From Tolumonas sp. (GTDB lineage Bacteria > Pseudomonadota > Gammaproteobacteria > Enterobacterales > Aeromonadaceae), in NCBI GenBank assembly GCA_028683735.1, contig JAQUHG010000009.1, positions 1-32,043 of the forward strand: a stretch of 32,043 nucleotides of DNA, in the 5' to 3' direction. The notes beneath the pieces were generated by a model. The model worked only from the letters and a program-made list of their open reading frames with translations. It was not told the origin of the DNA and searched no databases. Numbering within the stretch: position 1 is the first letter of the stretch; every line of letters starts with the position of its first letter. A program made the position numbers and the translations under genes. This document shows positions 9,022-16,475 of the stretch, piece after piece.

Positions 9022-10120
9022 AATGTGTGTTGGCTTTACTAAACCGAGTATCTTCTTCCACCGTAATGGTATGCACTTGCTGTTTACCATCACGCAAAAT
9101 AGTGAATTTCGCCTTTGTACCTGGTGGCATTTCGGCAATGATGTCCATGGCATCACGAACATTGTTAATAGGCTTATCATTAATTTGTAATAACAAATCA
9201 CCCCGTTGTAAACCACCCTTGACTGCTGGCCCATTGTTGTCCATGTTTTCAATCACTAAGCCTTGCGATACTTGATCATTCTGCAGCTTTGCGGTGACTG
9301 AGTCGATTTGTACACTTGAGATCCCAACATAACCGCGCTTTACCCGACCATGTGTAATGAGCTCATCCATGATCCGTTTTGCCAGCTTATAGGGAATGGC
9401 AAAGCTGATGCCATAACCTTCCTGCGATGTTCCCAGATGATAAGCGCCGGCATTAATGCCGACTAATTCGCCTCGGGTATTCACTAATGCACCACCCGAA
9501 TTACCTGAGTTAATTGCCGCATCTGTTTGCAGTAGATCCTGACGACCATTACTGTCTGGTCCCATGGTGCTTAAGCCAACTCGCCCAGTGGCACTGATGA
9601 TGCCTTGTGTAATCGTTTGGCCAACATTATAGGGGTTACCAATGGCAAGCACGACATCACCCACCAACGGGGACAATTGTGGATCTTGCGGAATTTCCGG
9701 TAAGTTATCGGCGGTGATAGACAGTACGGCCAAATCAGTTGGCACATCCGCACCGACCAGTTCGGCAGACAGGATCCGGCCATCTTGTAGTGCGACAATA
9801 ATCTGATCCGCATCAGAGATAACGTGGAAATTTGTCAGCACATAACCCCGGCGACTCATGATCACTCCTGACCCCAAACTTTGCGGTAATAATTCTTTCG
9901 TATCATTGAGGGTGGAATGCTGGAAACTGCGGGTGTAAATATTAACTACGGCTGGGCCTGCCTGGCTGGCGGCATAAGCATAACTCAGTGCGGGAGCATT
10001 GTGTGGATCGGAGGTACCCAAATTCAGGAGATGCAGGCGAGGGGCTAAAGCCAGTAAACCTGCAAGCAACAGCCCTAACAGCACGGCTTTGCCGATATAA
10101 CGTAAGGCTGAAATTAACAT
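9020..10120 (-). CDS. degS: Inner-membrane-anchored serine protease DegS
   Basis: Site-1 protease of the envelope stress response. It senses unfolded outer-membrane porins through its PDZ domain and cuts RseA, releasing sigma-E. It has 366 residues (E. coli 355), with one N-terminal anchor (about 10-27), a trypsin-like protease domain with triad His99 (TNFHV), Asp129 (TDLAVL) and Ser208 (GNSGG), and a single PDZ domain. The start at 10120 is set by GAGGAGGAG just upstream; the earlier in-frame ATG lies within that purine run. It follows degQ by 87 nt, which contain an 8-bp hairpin. Confidence 0.96.
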   Translation of the reverse strand: MLISALRYIGKAVLLGLLLAGLLALAPRLHLLNLGTSDPHNAPALSYAYAASQAGPAVVNIYTRSFQHSTLNDTKELLPQSLGSGVIMSRRGYVLTNFHVISDADQIIVALQDGRILSAELVGADVPTDLAVLSITADNLPEIPQDPQLSPLVGDVVLAIGNPYNVGQTITQGIISATGRVGLSTMGPDSNGRQDLLQTDAAINSGNSGGALVNTRGELVGINAGAYHLGTSQEGYGISFAIPYKLAKRIMDELITHGRVKRGYVGISSVQIDSVTAKLQNDQVSQGLVIENMDNNGPAVKGGLQRGDLLLQINDKPINNVRDAMDIIAEMPPGTKAKFTILRDGKQQVHTITVEEDTRFSKANTH

Positions 10121-10172
10121 AGGCTCCTCCTCATTCATCTGAATGAAGAGAATAGCATATCTTTCAGGAAGA

Positions 10173-10201
10173 TGGCCTGCAGAGACGCGGCTCGCAGGCC
10201 A
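10173..10201. repeat. Intercistronic hairpin between degQ and degS
   Basis: The arms TGGCCTGC and GCAGGCCA form an 8-bp stem with a 13-nt loop, just after the degQ stop. There is no U-tract, so it is more likely an mRNA-stabilising or partially terminating structure than a strong terminator. Confidence 0.55.
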
Positions 10202-10207
10202 GATTGG

Positions 10208-11572
10208 TTATCGCAGAACCAGATACAGCGTTGCGTTACCACGACGGATATTCAAGGCCAGAATATCGCTATGATTTTTCATCGCTGCCTGCAGTTCTTG
10301 TAGGGTGGCGATACGAGTACGGTTGACACCAATAATCACATCACCTTTTTGCAAGCCTGCCTGTGCCGCAGCAGAATGTGGTTCCAGCTTGGTGATCACA
10401 ACACCCGTCACATCAGCGCCAGGTTCAGTATTACCCAGTGTTGCCCCCTCAAGAGCCGGATGGAGAACGCTGGCCTTCGTTTCTGTCAAATCCGCTTGTT
10501 TTAGCGTGACATTCACTTCCTGTTCTTTACCATCCCGGATCATGCCCAATGTTACGGTTTTACCTGCCCCCATGGTGGCGATATTGGCGCGCAGCTCACC
10601 AAATGAGCGAACAGCTTTACCGTTCAGCTTCACGATAATGTCGCCGGGCTTGATCCCTGCATTATCCGCGGCAGAATGTGGCATAACCTGATTAACAAAA
10701 GCACCTTGCTGTTTGTCCGTACCGAAGGCTTTGGCCAGATCCGGCGTGAGTTCGCCGCCCATGATACCCAGCACACCTCGGCGGACTTCACCATATTTCA
10801 GGATCTGTTCTGACAGGTCGCGCACCATATTCGATGGAATGGCAAAACCAATCCCGATATTGCCGCCGTTCGGGCCGAGGATCGCGGTATTAATACCAAT
10901 CAACTCGCCTTTCAGGTTGACCAATGCACCACCAGAGTTACCTGAATTGATAGCCGCATCGGTCTGGATAAAGTTCTCAATATTTTCGATATTCAGTCCG
11001 CTGCGGCCTAAGGCACTGATAATGCCCGAGGTTACAGTTTGTCCGAGACCAAACGGATTACCAATTGCAATGGCAAAATCACCAACCCGCAACTGTTCGG
11101 AGTTGGCCAGTTTAATTTCTGTTAAGCCGTCAGCTTTAATTTGCAGTAACGCGATGTCTGATTGTTGATCCTCACCAATCTTTTTCGCTTTGACTTCCCG
11201 ACCATCCTTGAGGGTAACTTTGATTTCATCGGCACCATCAACAACATGATGGTTAGTGATGATATATCCCTTGGCTGCATCAATAATAACGCCCGATCCT
11301 AATGCCTGGAACGGTTGTTCCTGCACCTGAGCATCAGGGGCATCAGGCCCGAAGAAGAAACGGAACTGCTCCGGGATTTCCTGACGGGTTACTTTTTTGC
11401 CTGACACCAAAATCGTGACCACTGCCGGTGTCACCTGTTCAACAACAGGGGCTAAACTCGGCATTTCCTGACCGTTAATACTTAACGGCAAGGCGGCCTG
11501 GGCAGGTAATGCAGATAAAGCCATACTCAAACTTAATGCTACCGCACTCAACATGTGTCGGGTATTGCTCAT
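10208..11572 (-). CDS. degQ: Periplasmic serine endoprotease DegQ
   Basis: HtrA-family protease/chaperone that degrades or refolds damaged periplasmic proteins. It has 454 residues (E. coli DegQ 455), with a signal peptide cleaved about after AQA (residue 26), then a protease domain with His109 (TNHHVV), Asp139 (SDIALL) and Ser213 (GNSGG), then two PDZ domains. The upstream TTG start is rejected: ATG 11572 has AAGGAG 9 nt before it. The placement zapG-degQ-degS separates it from DegP. It is probably cotranscribed at least in part with degS. Confidence 0.95.
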   Translation of the reverse strand: MSNTRHMLSAVALSLSMALSALPAQAALPLSINGQEMPSLAPVVEQVTPAVVTILVSGKKVTRQEIPEQFRFFFGPDAPDAQVQEQPFQALGSGVIIDAAKGYIITNHHVVDGADEIKVTLKDGREVKAKKIGEDQQSDIALLQIKADGLTEIKLANSEQLRVGDFAIAIGNPFGLGQTVTSGIISALGRSGLNIENIENFIQTDAAINSGNSGGALVNLKGELIGINTAILGPNGGNIGIGFAIPSNMVRDLSEQILKYGEVRRGVLGIMGGELTPDLAKAFGTDKQQGAFVNQVMPHSAADNAGIKPGDIIVKLNGKAVRSFGELRANIATMGAGKTVTLGMIRDGKEQEVNVTLKQADLTETKASVLHPALEGATLGNTEPGADVTGVVITKLEPHSAAAQAGLQKGDVIIGVNRTRIATLQELQAAMKNHSDILALNIRRGNATLYLVLR

Positions 11573-11622
11573 GCGCCACAACTCCTTACAAACAAGACCA
11601 GGTAATTACCAACTCATTGTTA

Positions 11623-11650
11623 TATGACAACAATCACAGAAAAGAGTTCA
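11623..11650 (-). promoter_or_regulatory. Possible sigma-E promoter upstream of degQ
   Basis: On the minus strand TGAACTC (11650-11644) is followed after 15 nt by GTCATA (11628-11623). This resembles the sigma-E pattern GGAACTT ... GTCnnA at acceptable spacing, about 50 nt before the degQ start. The -35 is imperfect. Read by eye. Confidence 0.3.
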
Positions 11651-12043
11651 TTAAGCTTTGTGATCATTTAATAAACCAGACGGTTCACCGGAATAATCCA
11701 ACGGTTGTTGCACACCGTCTTTAGCTGTTGCAATCGGTTCTTTTTCTTCCGCAGGCACGTCTGGCTGAAAATTATAGACGCTACTGCTAGTCAGTTTTTC
11801 ACTGTGTTCAGCCATATGTTGAGACATGCGCTGATATTGGGTGTCCAGCTGTTCCATCAGGCTGGAGAAGCCAACAAAATGATCCTGAACATCACGTTTG
11901 TATTGTTCAAATTCTTTGCGAGTTTTAGTCAGCTCTTTATGTAATTTGGCGGCATCCCCAGCTCTGGATGTGGCGCGTCCGGCGACAAAACCAACAATCA
12001 GGCCAATAAGTACAAACAAAATCATGGTGAATTCGGTCATCAT
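11651..12043 (-). CDS. zapG: Z-ring/envelope-linked membrane protein ZapG (YhcB, DUF1043)
   Basis: Small inner-membrane protein that links cell division, elongation and envelope synthesis in enterobacteria. It has 130 residues (E. coli YhcB 132), with one N-terminal membrane helix (about 7-24, glycine-rich) followed by a long charged coiled coil (about 30-85) with the conserved QY..M..HMA pattern. The C-terminal DYSGEPSGLL signature is shared with YhcB. The start at 12043 has AAGGTG 6 nt upstream; the next codon is also ATG. It sits upstream of degQ and divergent from rplM, as in relatives. Confidence 0.93.
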   Translation of the reverse strand: MMTEFTMILFVLIGLIVGFVAGRATSRAGDAAKLHKELTKTRKEFEQYKRDVQDHFVGFSSLMEQLDTQYQRMSQHMAEHSEKLTSSSVYNFQPDVPAEEKEPIATAKDGVQQPLDYSGEPSGLLNDHKA

Positions 12044-12233
12044 AACAACACCTTAATACATAGACAGGATACGGCCCCACTATAGCCGCAGCGGAAAAGT
12101 AAGTGTATCGCTTTTGTTATACCGATGCTAAGGAGTGTGACTTTGTAACCGAAAGCAGAAATCGAATCGACAGTGATTCATTTTTTCCTAAGAATAAACT
12201 CAAAATCAAGATGCTTTTCTCATCAGCTTCTCC

Positions 12234-12239
12234 TATAAT
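12234..12239 (+). promoter_or_regulatory. -10 element of the rplM-rpsI promoter
   Basis: Perfect TATAAT followed by a G/C-rich discriminator (CTTGCGGCCC). GC-rich discriminators are typical of ppGpp/DksA-controlled ribosomal promoters (family knowledge). The start would be near 12246. The -35 is weak (TGCTTT at 16 bp). The stretch 12044-12233 upstream holds no gene that I can support. Confidence 0.6.
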
Positions 12240-12245
12240 CTTGCG

Positions 12246-12409
12246 GCCCACGTTACAGGCCACCTCCGTAGACGGTGCCCACGCCGCTACGTGTGGACTA
12301 GCAACTCCTGCAGGTCTTGTATTCGAAGGGGTACAAGCGAAAGCATTCACAGATTACGTCTCAAGATAGACGTGATTGTTTTTTTATTTAGGTAATTTGG
12401 GTTTACTCG
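12246..12409 (+). promoter_or_regulatory. Structured 5' leader of rplM-rpsI, probable L13 autoregulation region
   Basis: About 164 untranslated nucleotides precede rplM. Three hairpins can be drawn: GGCCACC with GGTGCC (12258-12279, one bulge), CCCACG with CGTGTGG (12278-12296, one bulge), and a perfect six-pair CTTGTA/TACAAG stem (12316-12337). The second hairpin shares two bases with the first, and a second copy of GCCCACG at 12246-12252 could compete for the same partner. E. coli rplM-rpsI is feedback-regulated by L13 through its leader. That this leader works the same way is inference. Confidence 0.55.
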
Positions 12410-12838
12410 ATGAAAACTTTCGTTGCCAAGCCAGAAACCGTAAAGCGTGACTGGTACGTTGTTGACGCAGAAGGCAAAACTTTAGGTCGTCTGGCTACTG
12501 AAATCGCTTCCCGTTTACGTGGTAAGCATAAAGCAGAATACACTCCGCATGTTGATACTGGCGATTACATCGTTGTTATCAATGCTGAGAAAATCACTGT
12601 GACTGGTAATAAAGCTGCGGCTAAAACTTACTACTCATACTCTGGTTTTCCAGGTGGTTTGAAGTCTATTACTTTTGACAAATTGATCGTTCGCAAGCCA
12701 GAAATGATTCTTGAGATCGCGGTCAAAGGTATGTTGCCAAAGGGCCCGCTGGGTCGTGCCATGCTTCGTAAACTGAAAGTTTACGCAGGTACCGAGCACA
12801 ATCACGCTGCTCAACAACCTCAAGTACTGGACATCTAA
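12410..12838 (+). CDS. rplM: 50S ribosomal protein L13
   Basis: Early-assembly protein of the large subunit. It has 142 residues, the same as E. coli. The start [20 protein letters not shown], the family motif [16 protein letters not shown] and the C-terminal [14 protein letters not shown] are conserved. It is the first gene of a two-gene operon with rpsI (14-nt gap). Codon usage is strongly biased to preferred codons, as expected for a highly expressed gene. The long leader suggests post-transcriptional control. Confidence 0.99.
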   Translation: MKTFVAKPETVKRDWYVVDAEGKTLGRLATEIASRLRGKHKAEYTPHVDTGDYIVVINAEKITVTGNKAAAKTYYSYSGFPGGLKSITFDKLIVRKPEMILEIAVKGMLPKGPLGRAMLRKLKVYAGTEHNHAAQQPQVLDI

Positions 12839-12852
12839 TCGGGAGCTGGCAA

Positions 12853-13245
12853 ATGGCTGACAATCAATACTACGGCACTGGCCGTCGCAAAAGCTCTACC
12901 GCTCGTGTGTTTGCTAAAGTAGGTAGCGGCGATATCGTTATCAACAAGCGTTCACTGCAGGACTATTTTAGTCGTCCTACCGCTCGTATGGTGGTTATGC
13001 AGGCTCTGGAACTGGTTGAAATGACCGGTAAACTGGATCTGTATATCACTGTAGCTGGTGGTGGTATCACTGGTCAGGCTGGCGCTATCCGTCACGGTAT
13101 TACCCGTGCACTGATGCAATATGACGAATCACTGCGTCCTGCTCTGCGTAAAGCTGGCTTTGTTACTCGTGACGCTCGTCGCGTTGAACGTAAGAAAGTT
13201 GGTCTGCACAAAGCGCGTAAGCGTCCACAATACTCCAAGCGTTAA
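12853..13245 (+). CDS. rpsI: 30S ribosomal protein S9
   Basis: Small-subunit head protein whose C-terminal tail reaches the P-site tRNA. It has 130 residues, the same as E. coli, opening with [17 protein letters not shown]. The basic tail ends [17 protein letters not shown], with the terminal Lys-Arg that contacts tRNA. The ribosome-binding site GGGAG lies about 8 nt before the ATG. It is followed by a strong intrinsic terminator. Confidence 0.99.
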   Translation: MADNQYYGTGRRKSSTARVFAKVGSGDIVINKRSLQDYFSRPTARMVVMQALELVEMTGKLDLYITVAGGGITGQAGAIRHGITRALMQYDESLRPALRKAGFVTRDARRVERKKVGLHKARKRPQYSKR

Positions 13246-13278
13246 TTTTTACGCTTATACAGTATTTGTGTTGCGAAG

Positions 13279-13311
13279 AAACCGTCTGGCGAAAGCCGGG
13301 CGGTTTTTTTT
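13279..13311 (+). terminator. Intrinsic terminator of rplM-rpsI
   Basis: A GC-rich stem (AAACCGTCTGGC with GCCGGGCGGTTT, one mismatched/wobble pair region) is capped by a GAAA tetraloop and followed by a run of eight T. It lies 34 nt after the rpsI stop. Confidence 0.93.
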
Positions 13312-13380
13312 ATCCAAAAAATACCCGTTCTTGTGCTATAAACAGTGTTTATTGTTATCAGTTTGTGCCGTAGCTCAAAC

Positions 13381-13395
13381 CCTGAAGGCTTCAGG
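13381..13395. repeat. 15-bp palindrome upstream of glnB
   Basis: CCTGAAG and CTTCAGG flank a single G, 69 bp before the glnB start. A second small inverted repeat, GTTTG/CAAAC, abuts it at 13361-13380. It may be an operator or a leader hairpin; no function is assigned. Confidence 0.5.
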
Positions 13396-13442
13396 TAGTA
13401 GAAATTATTGGCGACAGGTATCATGTTGATAACAGGATGTAA

Positions 13443-13802
<360 letters not shown>

Positions 13803-13816
13803 TCTATTCCGGTATG

Positions 13817-13867
13817 ACCACATCGTTGCTGTTTATGTTAACGGACGACGATGTGGTTTTGTTTTTT
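13817..13867 (+). terminator. Intrinsic terminator after glnB
   Basis: A ten-bp stem (ACCACATCGT at 13817-13826 with ACGATGTGGT at 13848-13857) with a loop of about 21 nt is followed by TTTGTTTTTT. It separates glnB from the lipoprotein gene. Confidence 0.88.
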
Positions 13868-13901
13868 ATGACGATATGATTTGTTTTTGTGAGTAGTTGG
13901 C

Positions 13902-14486
13902 ATGTTGTTAAGATCGCTTTTCCTGCTAATGCTGTTTTTGTTGTCGGCGTGCAGCTCAACGACTACAAATCGCCCCGATAACCCGGAGAATATCTGTGAT
14001 ATTTTCCGGCAGAACAGCGATTGGTACGATGCAGCGAAGGACATGCAAGCCCGCTGGAAGGTACCGTTGACCGTGTCAATGGCGATGATGTATCAAGAGT
14101 CCAGCTTCAAACATGATGCGAAACCGCCAATGGATTACTTCTTATTTATTCCGTTGGGCCGGCGCAGTTCTGCATATGGTTATGCACAAGTAAAAGATGA
14201 AGTCTGGGAAGATTATAAAGATCAGACGGGAAATAGCTGGGCGGATCGTGATGACTTTGCCGATGCGATCGATTTTATGGGATGGTATTCGTATAAAACC
14301 AGCCGGGTGAATAAAATTGCACCCTCCGATGCGTACAACCAATATCTTAATTATCATGAAGGTTGGGGCGGATTTCGTCGTGGCACACAAAATGACAAGC
14401 GTTGGTTACTGAAAACCTCGCGTGTTGTGGAAGCCCGTGCGAAACGGTATGCCACTCAGTTTAAGCAATGTCGCAGTTCGCTGTGA
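13902..14486 (+). CDS. Lysozyme-like (transglycosylase SLT-type) lipoprotein
   Basis: Predicted lipoprotein of 194 residues with a lysozyme-like fold, probably acting on peptidoglycan from the membrane. The signal peptide ends in the lipobox LSAC with Cys17 as the lipidation site. After it comes a segment like lytic transglycosylases: the helix ending MAMMYQESSF, with Glu67 as the likely catalytic acid, and the SAYGYAQV motif resembling the G-L-x-Q-V of the SLT family. The C-terminal part is rich in Trp and Tyr. I do not recognise a specific named gene. The luxS ribosome-binding site begins a few nucleotides after its stop, so the two are likely cotranscribed. Enzymatic activity is inferred from the motif only. 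Confidence 0.8.
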   Translation: MLLRSLFLLMLFLLSACSSTTTNRPDNPENICDIFRQNSDWYDAAKDMQARWKVPLTVSMAMMYQESSFKHDAKPPMDYFLFIPLGRRSSAYGYAQVKDEVWEDYKDQTGNSWADRDDFADAIDFMGWYSYKTSRVNKIAPSDAYNQYLNYHEGWGGFRRGTQNDKRWLLKTSRVVEARAKRYATQFKQCRSSL

Positions 14487-14510
14487 GCACCAAATTTTAG
14501 AGGAGGCAGC

Positions 14511-15020
14511 ATGCCGTTATTAGATAGTTTTACCGTTGATCATACTCGCATGCAAGCACCTGCTGTGCGTGTGGCGAAGCAGATGCAAACCCCGCATGGT
14601 GATCCGATCACCGTATTTGATTTGCGCTTTTGTGTTCCGAATCAGCAGATTTTACCTGAGCGTGGCATTCATACTTTAGAGCACTTGTTTGCTGGTTTTA
14701 TGCGCGATCATTTGAACGGTAATGGTGTTGAAATTATTGATATTTCCCCGATGGGTTGCCGTACCGGTTTTTACATGAGTTTAATTGGCACACCGGACGA
14801 AGCGCGTGTCGCGGCTGCATGGCAGGCCGCTATGGAAGATGTGCTGAAGGTCGTTGATCAGGCGAAGATCCCTGAATTGAATGAATATCAATGTGGCACT
14901 TACCAGATGCATTCACTGGATGAAGCGCACCAGATTGCACGTGATATTCTGGCACAGGGTGTTGGTATTAATAAAAATGCGGAATTGGCTTTGCCATCCG
15001 ATAAATTGGCTAGTCTGTAA
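14511..15020 (+). CDS. luxS: S-ribosylhomocysteine lyase LuxS
   Basis: Cleaves S-ribosylhomocysteine to homocysteine and DPD, the precursor of autoinducer-2, in the activated methyl cycle. It has 169 residues (E. coli 171). The metal ligands His54 and His58 (HTLEH, with Glu57 as base) and Cys128 (YQCGTYQ) are all present, as is Cys83 in [10 protein letters not shown]. The ribosome-binding site GAGGAGG is very strong. It lies 24 nt after the SLT lipoprotein gene and before rraB. Confidence 0.99.
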   Translation: MPLLDSFTVDHTRMQAPAVRVAKQMQTPHGDPITVFDLRFCVPNQQILPERGIHTLEHLFAGFMRDHLNGNGVEIIDISPMGCRTGFYMSLIGTPDEARVAAAWQAAMEDVLKVVDQAKIPELNEYQCGTYQMHSLDEAHQIARDILAQGVGINKNAELALPSDKLASL

Positions 15021-15094
15021 ATATGGCACAAGAAAAATCAGGATCAGCGAAGCAGGAAGTCTCGCGACATAACGGTTCAGGTCAAGGAGCAGAA

Positions 15095-15442
15095 ATGAAT
15101 CAGGAATTACAGGAATGGCAGGAAGAGACCGCAGAAATTATTGCGGAGTTGCTGGAAGATGGTAGTGATCCGGATGTGGAATATCCGATCGAACACCATT
15201 TTGCGGCAGTGGATTTCGACTGTCTGGAAAAGCTGGCGGTGGATCTGTACAAGGCCGGTTTTGAAGTCGAAGATGCGGAAGAAGTTGAGCTGGATGATGG
15301 CGCAATCGTGTTCTGTTTCGATGCAACCAAGGAAGGTAGCTTGAACGTTGAGCGCATCACGGCAGAGATTTCTACACTGTTGCCGTTGTGCAAAAAATAC
15401 CACGTCGATTATGACGGTTGGGGCACTTACTTCGCGGAATAA
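15095..15442 (+). CDS. rraB: Ribonuclease E inhibitor RraB
   Basis: Binds the C-terminal scaffold of RNase E and alters mRNA decay. It has 115 residues from the ATG at 15095, chosen because AAGGAG lies 5 nt upstream and the protein then begins like E. coli RraB (ETAEIIAELLEDGSDPDVEY). The frame is open to 15023, but that start has no ribosome-binding site. The core is conserved through the family-typical DYDGWGTYF, after which the protein ends in Ala-Glu. The long acidic tail of E. coli RraB (138 residues) is missing. It lies 74 nt after luxS. Confidence 0.93.
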   Translation: MNQELQEWQEETAEIIAELLEDGSDPDVEYPIEHHFAAVDFDCLEKLAVDLYKAGFEVEDAEEVELDDGAIVFCFDATKEGSLNVERITAEISTLLPLCKKYHVDYDGWGTYFAE

Positions 15443-15465
15443 GGCGTTTCCCACTCTTGAAAATC

Positions 15466-15510
15466 AGAAGGCGGTCACCTGTAGATAACAGCGAGCCGCC
15501 TTTTTTGATC
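15466..15510. terminator. Terminator between convergent rraB and pirin genes
   Basis: The stem AAGGCGG (15468-15474) with CCGCCTT (15496-15502) has a 21-nt loop and is followed by TTTT on the plus strand. The outer ATCA/TGAT arms extend it imperfectly. It ends 17 nt before the pirin stop and could serve rraB and, less well, the pirin gene. Confidence 0.75.
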
Positions 15511-15519
15511 TCAAATAGC

Positions 15520-16362
15520 TCAAAGCTGACCCGATTGATAATCACTGATCGCTTGTTCGATCTGGTTGCGGGTGTTCATGACAAACGGTCCCCATTGCAC
15601 GATTGGTTCCTTCAATGGTTGGCCGGATAACACCAGCAACTGATCACCGGCTTGCCCTTGCAACAACACGCCATTCGCTTGTGTGTCATTGCTTAAGATT
15701 GCCATCCGTCTTGGCGCAATGCGCTGGCCCGCGACGAGCGGTTGGCCTTGTACCACATACACAAACGCATTGTGTCCAGCGGGGATCGACACAAACAGCG
15801 GTGTGTCGTTTTGTAACTGCAAATCGAGATACAGCGGTTCAGTATCGGGTCGATACAGTGGCCCCGTAGTTGCCAGCCAGTCACCGGCAATCACTTTCAC
15901 CTGATGCCCTTCGGTGCTGGTTAACACCGGGATCTGCGCGCTAGGCACTTCCTGGTAGGTCGGTTTGGCCAGTTTGTTTTTGGCGGGCAAATTGATCCAC
16001 AACTGGAAACCATGCATCAAACCGGCAACCTGCTCTGGTGTTTCAGAATGCAGAATACCTTTGCCGGCCGTCATCCATTGCACATCACCGGGGCCAACCA
16101 CGCCTTCATGGCCGGCATTGTCTTTATGGCGCATTTGGCCTGCCAGCATATAGGTGACGGTTTCAAAACCGCGGTGCGGATGTTCCGGAAAACCGGCAAT
16201 ATAGTCATTCGGATCGTCAGAACGAAATTCATCCAGCATCAGGAAGGGATCAAGACGACGTTGCCATTGTTGGGTCAGTACACGGATCAGATTAACACCA
16301 GCACCATCGCGGGTTGGCTGACCTTGTACGATATGTTCTGTTTTACGGCTGATCTGCGACAT
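15520..16362 (-). CDS. Pirin family protein
   Basis: Bicupin metalloprotein of 280 residues. The metal ligands known from pirins are present: His61 and His63 (HPHRGFETV), His105 and Glu107 (GILHSE). The N-terminal pirin cupin spans about residues 15-120, and a C-terminal pirin_C cupin about 170-275. Bacterial relatives are iron-containing quercetin dioxygenase-like proteins or of unknown role, so no substrate is assigned. The ribosome-binding site AGGTGGA lies just upstream of the ATG at 16362. The gene stands alone, with a 16-bp palindrome 80 bp upstream. Confidence 0.92.
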   Translation of the reverse strand: MSQISRKTEHIVQGQPTRDGAGVNLIRVLTQQWQRRLDPFLMLDEFRSDDPNDYIAGFPEHPHRGFETVTYMLAGQMRHKDNAGHEGVVGPGDVQWMTAGKGILHSETPEQVAGLMHGFQLWINLPAKNKLAKPTYQEVPSAQIPVLTSTEGHQVKVIAGDWLATTGPLYRPDTEPLYLDLQLQNDTPLFVSIPAGHNAFVYVVQGQPLVAGQRIAPRRMAILSNDTQANGVLLQGQAGDQLLVLSGQPLKEPIVQWGPFVMNTRNQIEQAISDYQSGQL

Positions 16363-16441
16363 ACTTCCACCTGTTGTTACATTTTATTTACAAGTGGAGT
16401 ATGGCGCTAAATTAAGCGAAAAATAAGCGGATTATTGCCAC

Positions 16442-16457
16442 TAAATCGTTCGATTTA
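16442..16457. repeat. 16-bp palindrome between nicO-like and pirin genes
   Basis: TAAATCG and CGATTTA are separated by TT, 80 bp before the pirin start and after the NicO stop. It may be an operator for the pirin gene. It does not look like a terminator, as the stem is AT-rich and no U-run follows on the minus strand. Confidence 0.45.
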
Positions 16458-16475
16458 TTAGAAAGGATCTCAGGA

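Noticed and set aside
12103..12369. Open frame of 88 codons covering the rplM leader
   Set aside because: Its only start codons lie upstream of the predicted transcription start, it has no ribosome-binding site, and the region is better explained as promoter and structured leader.
15023..15094. Longer RraB start adding 24 residues
   Set aside because: No ribosome-binding site before 15023, whereas AAGGAG sits correctly before the ATG at 15095, where family similarity begins.
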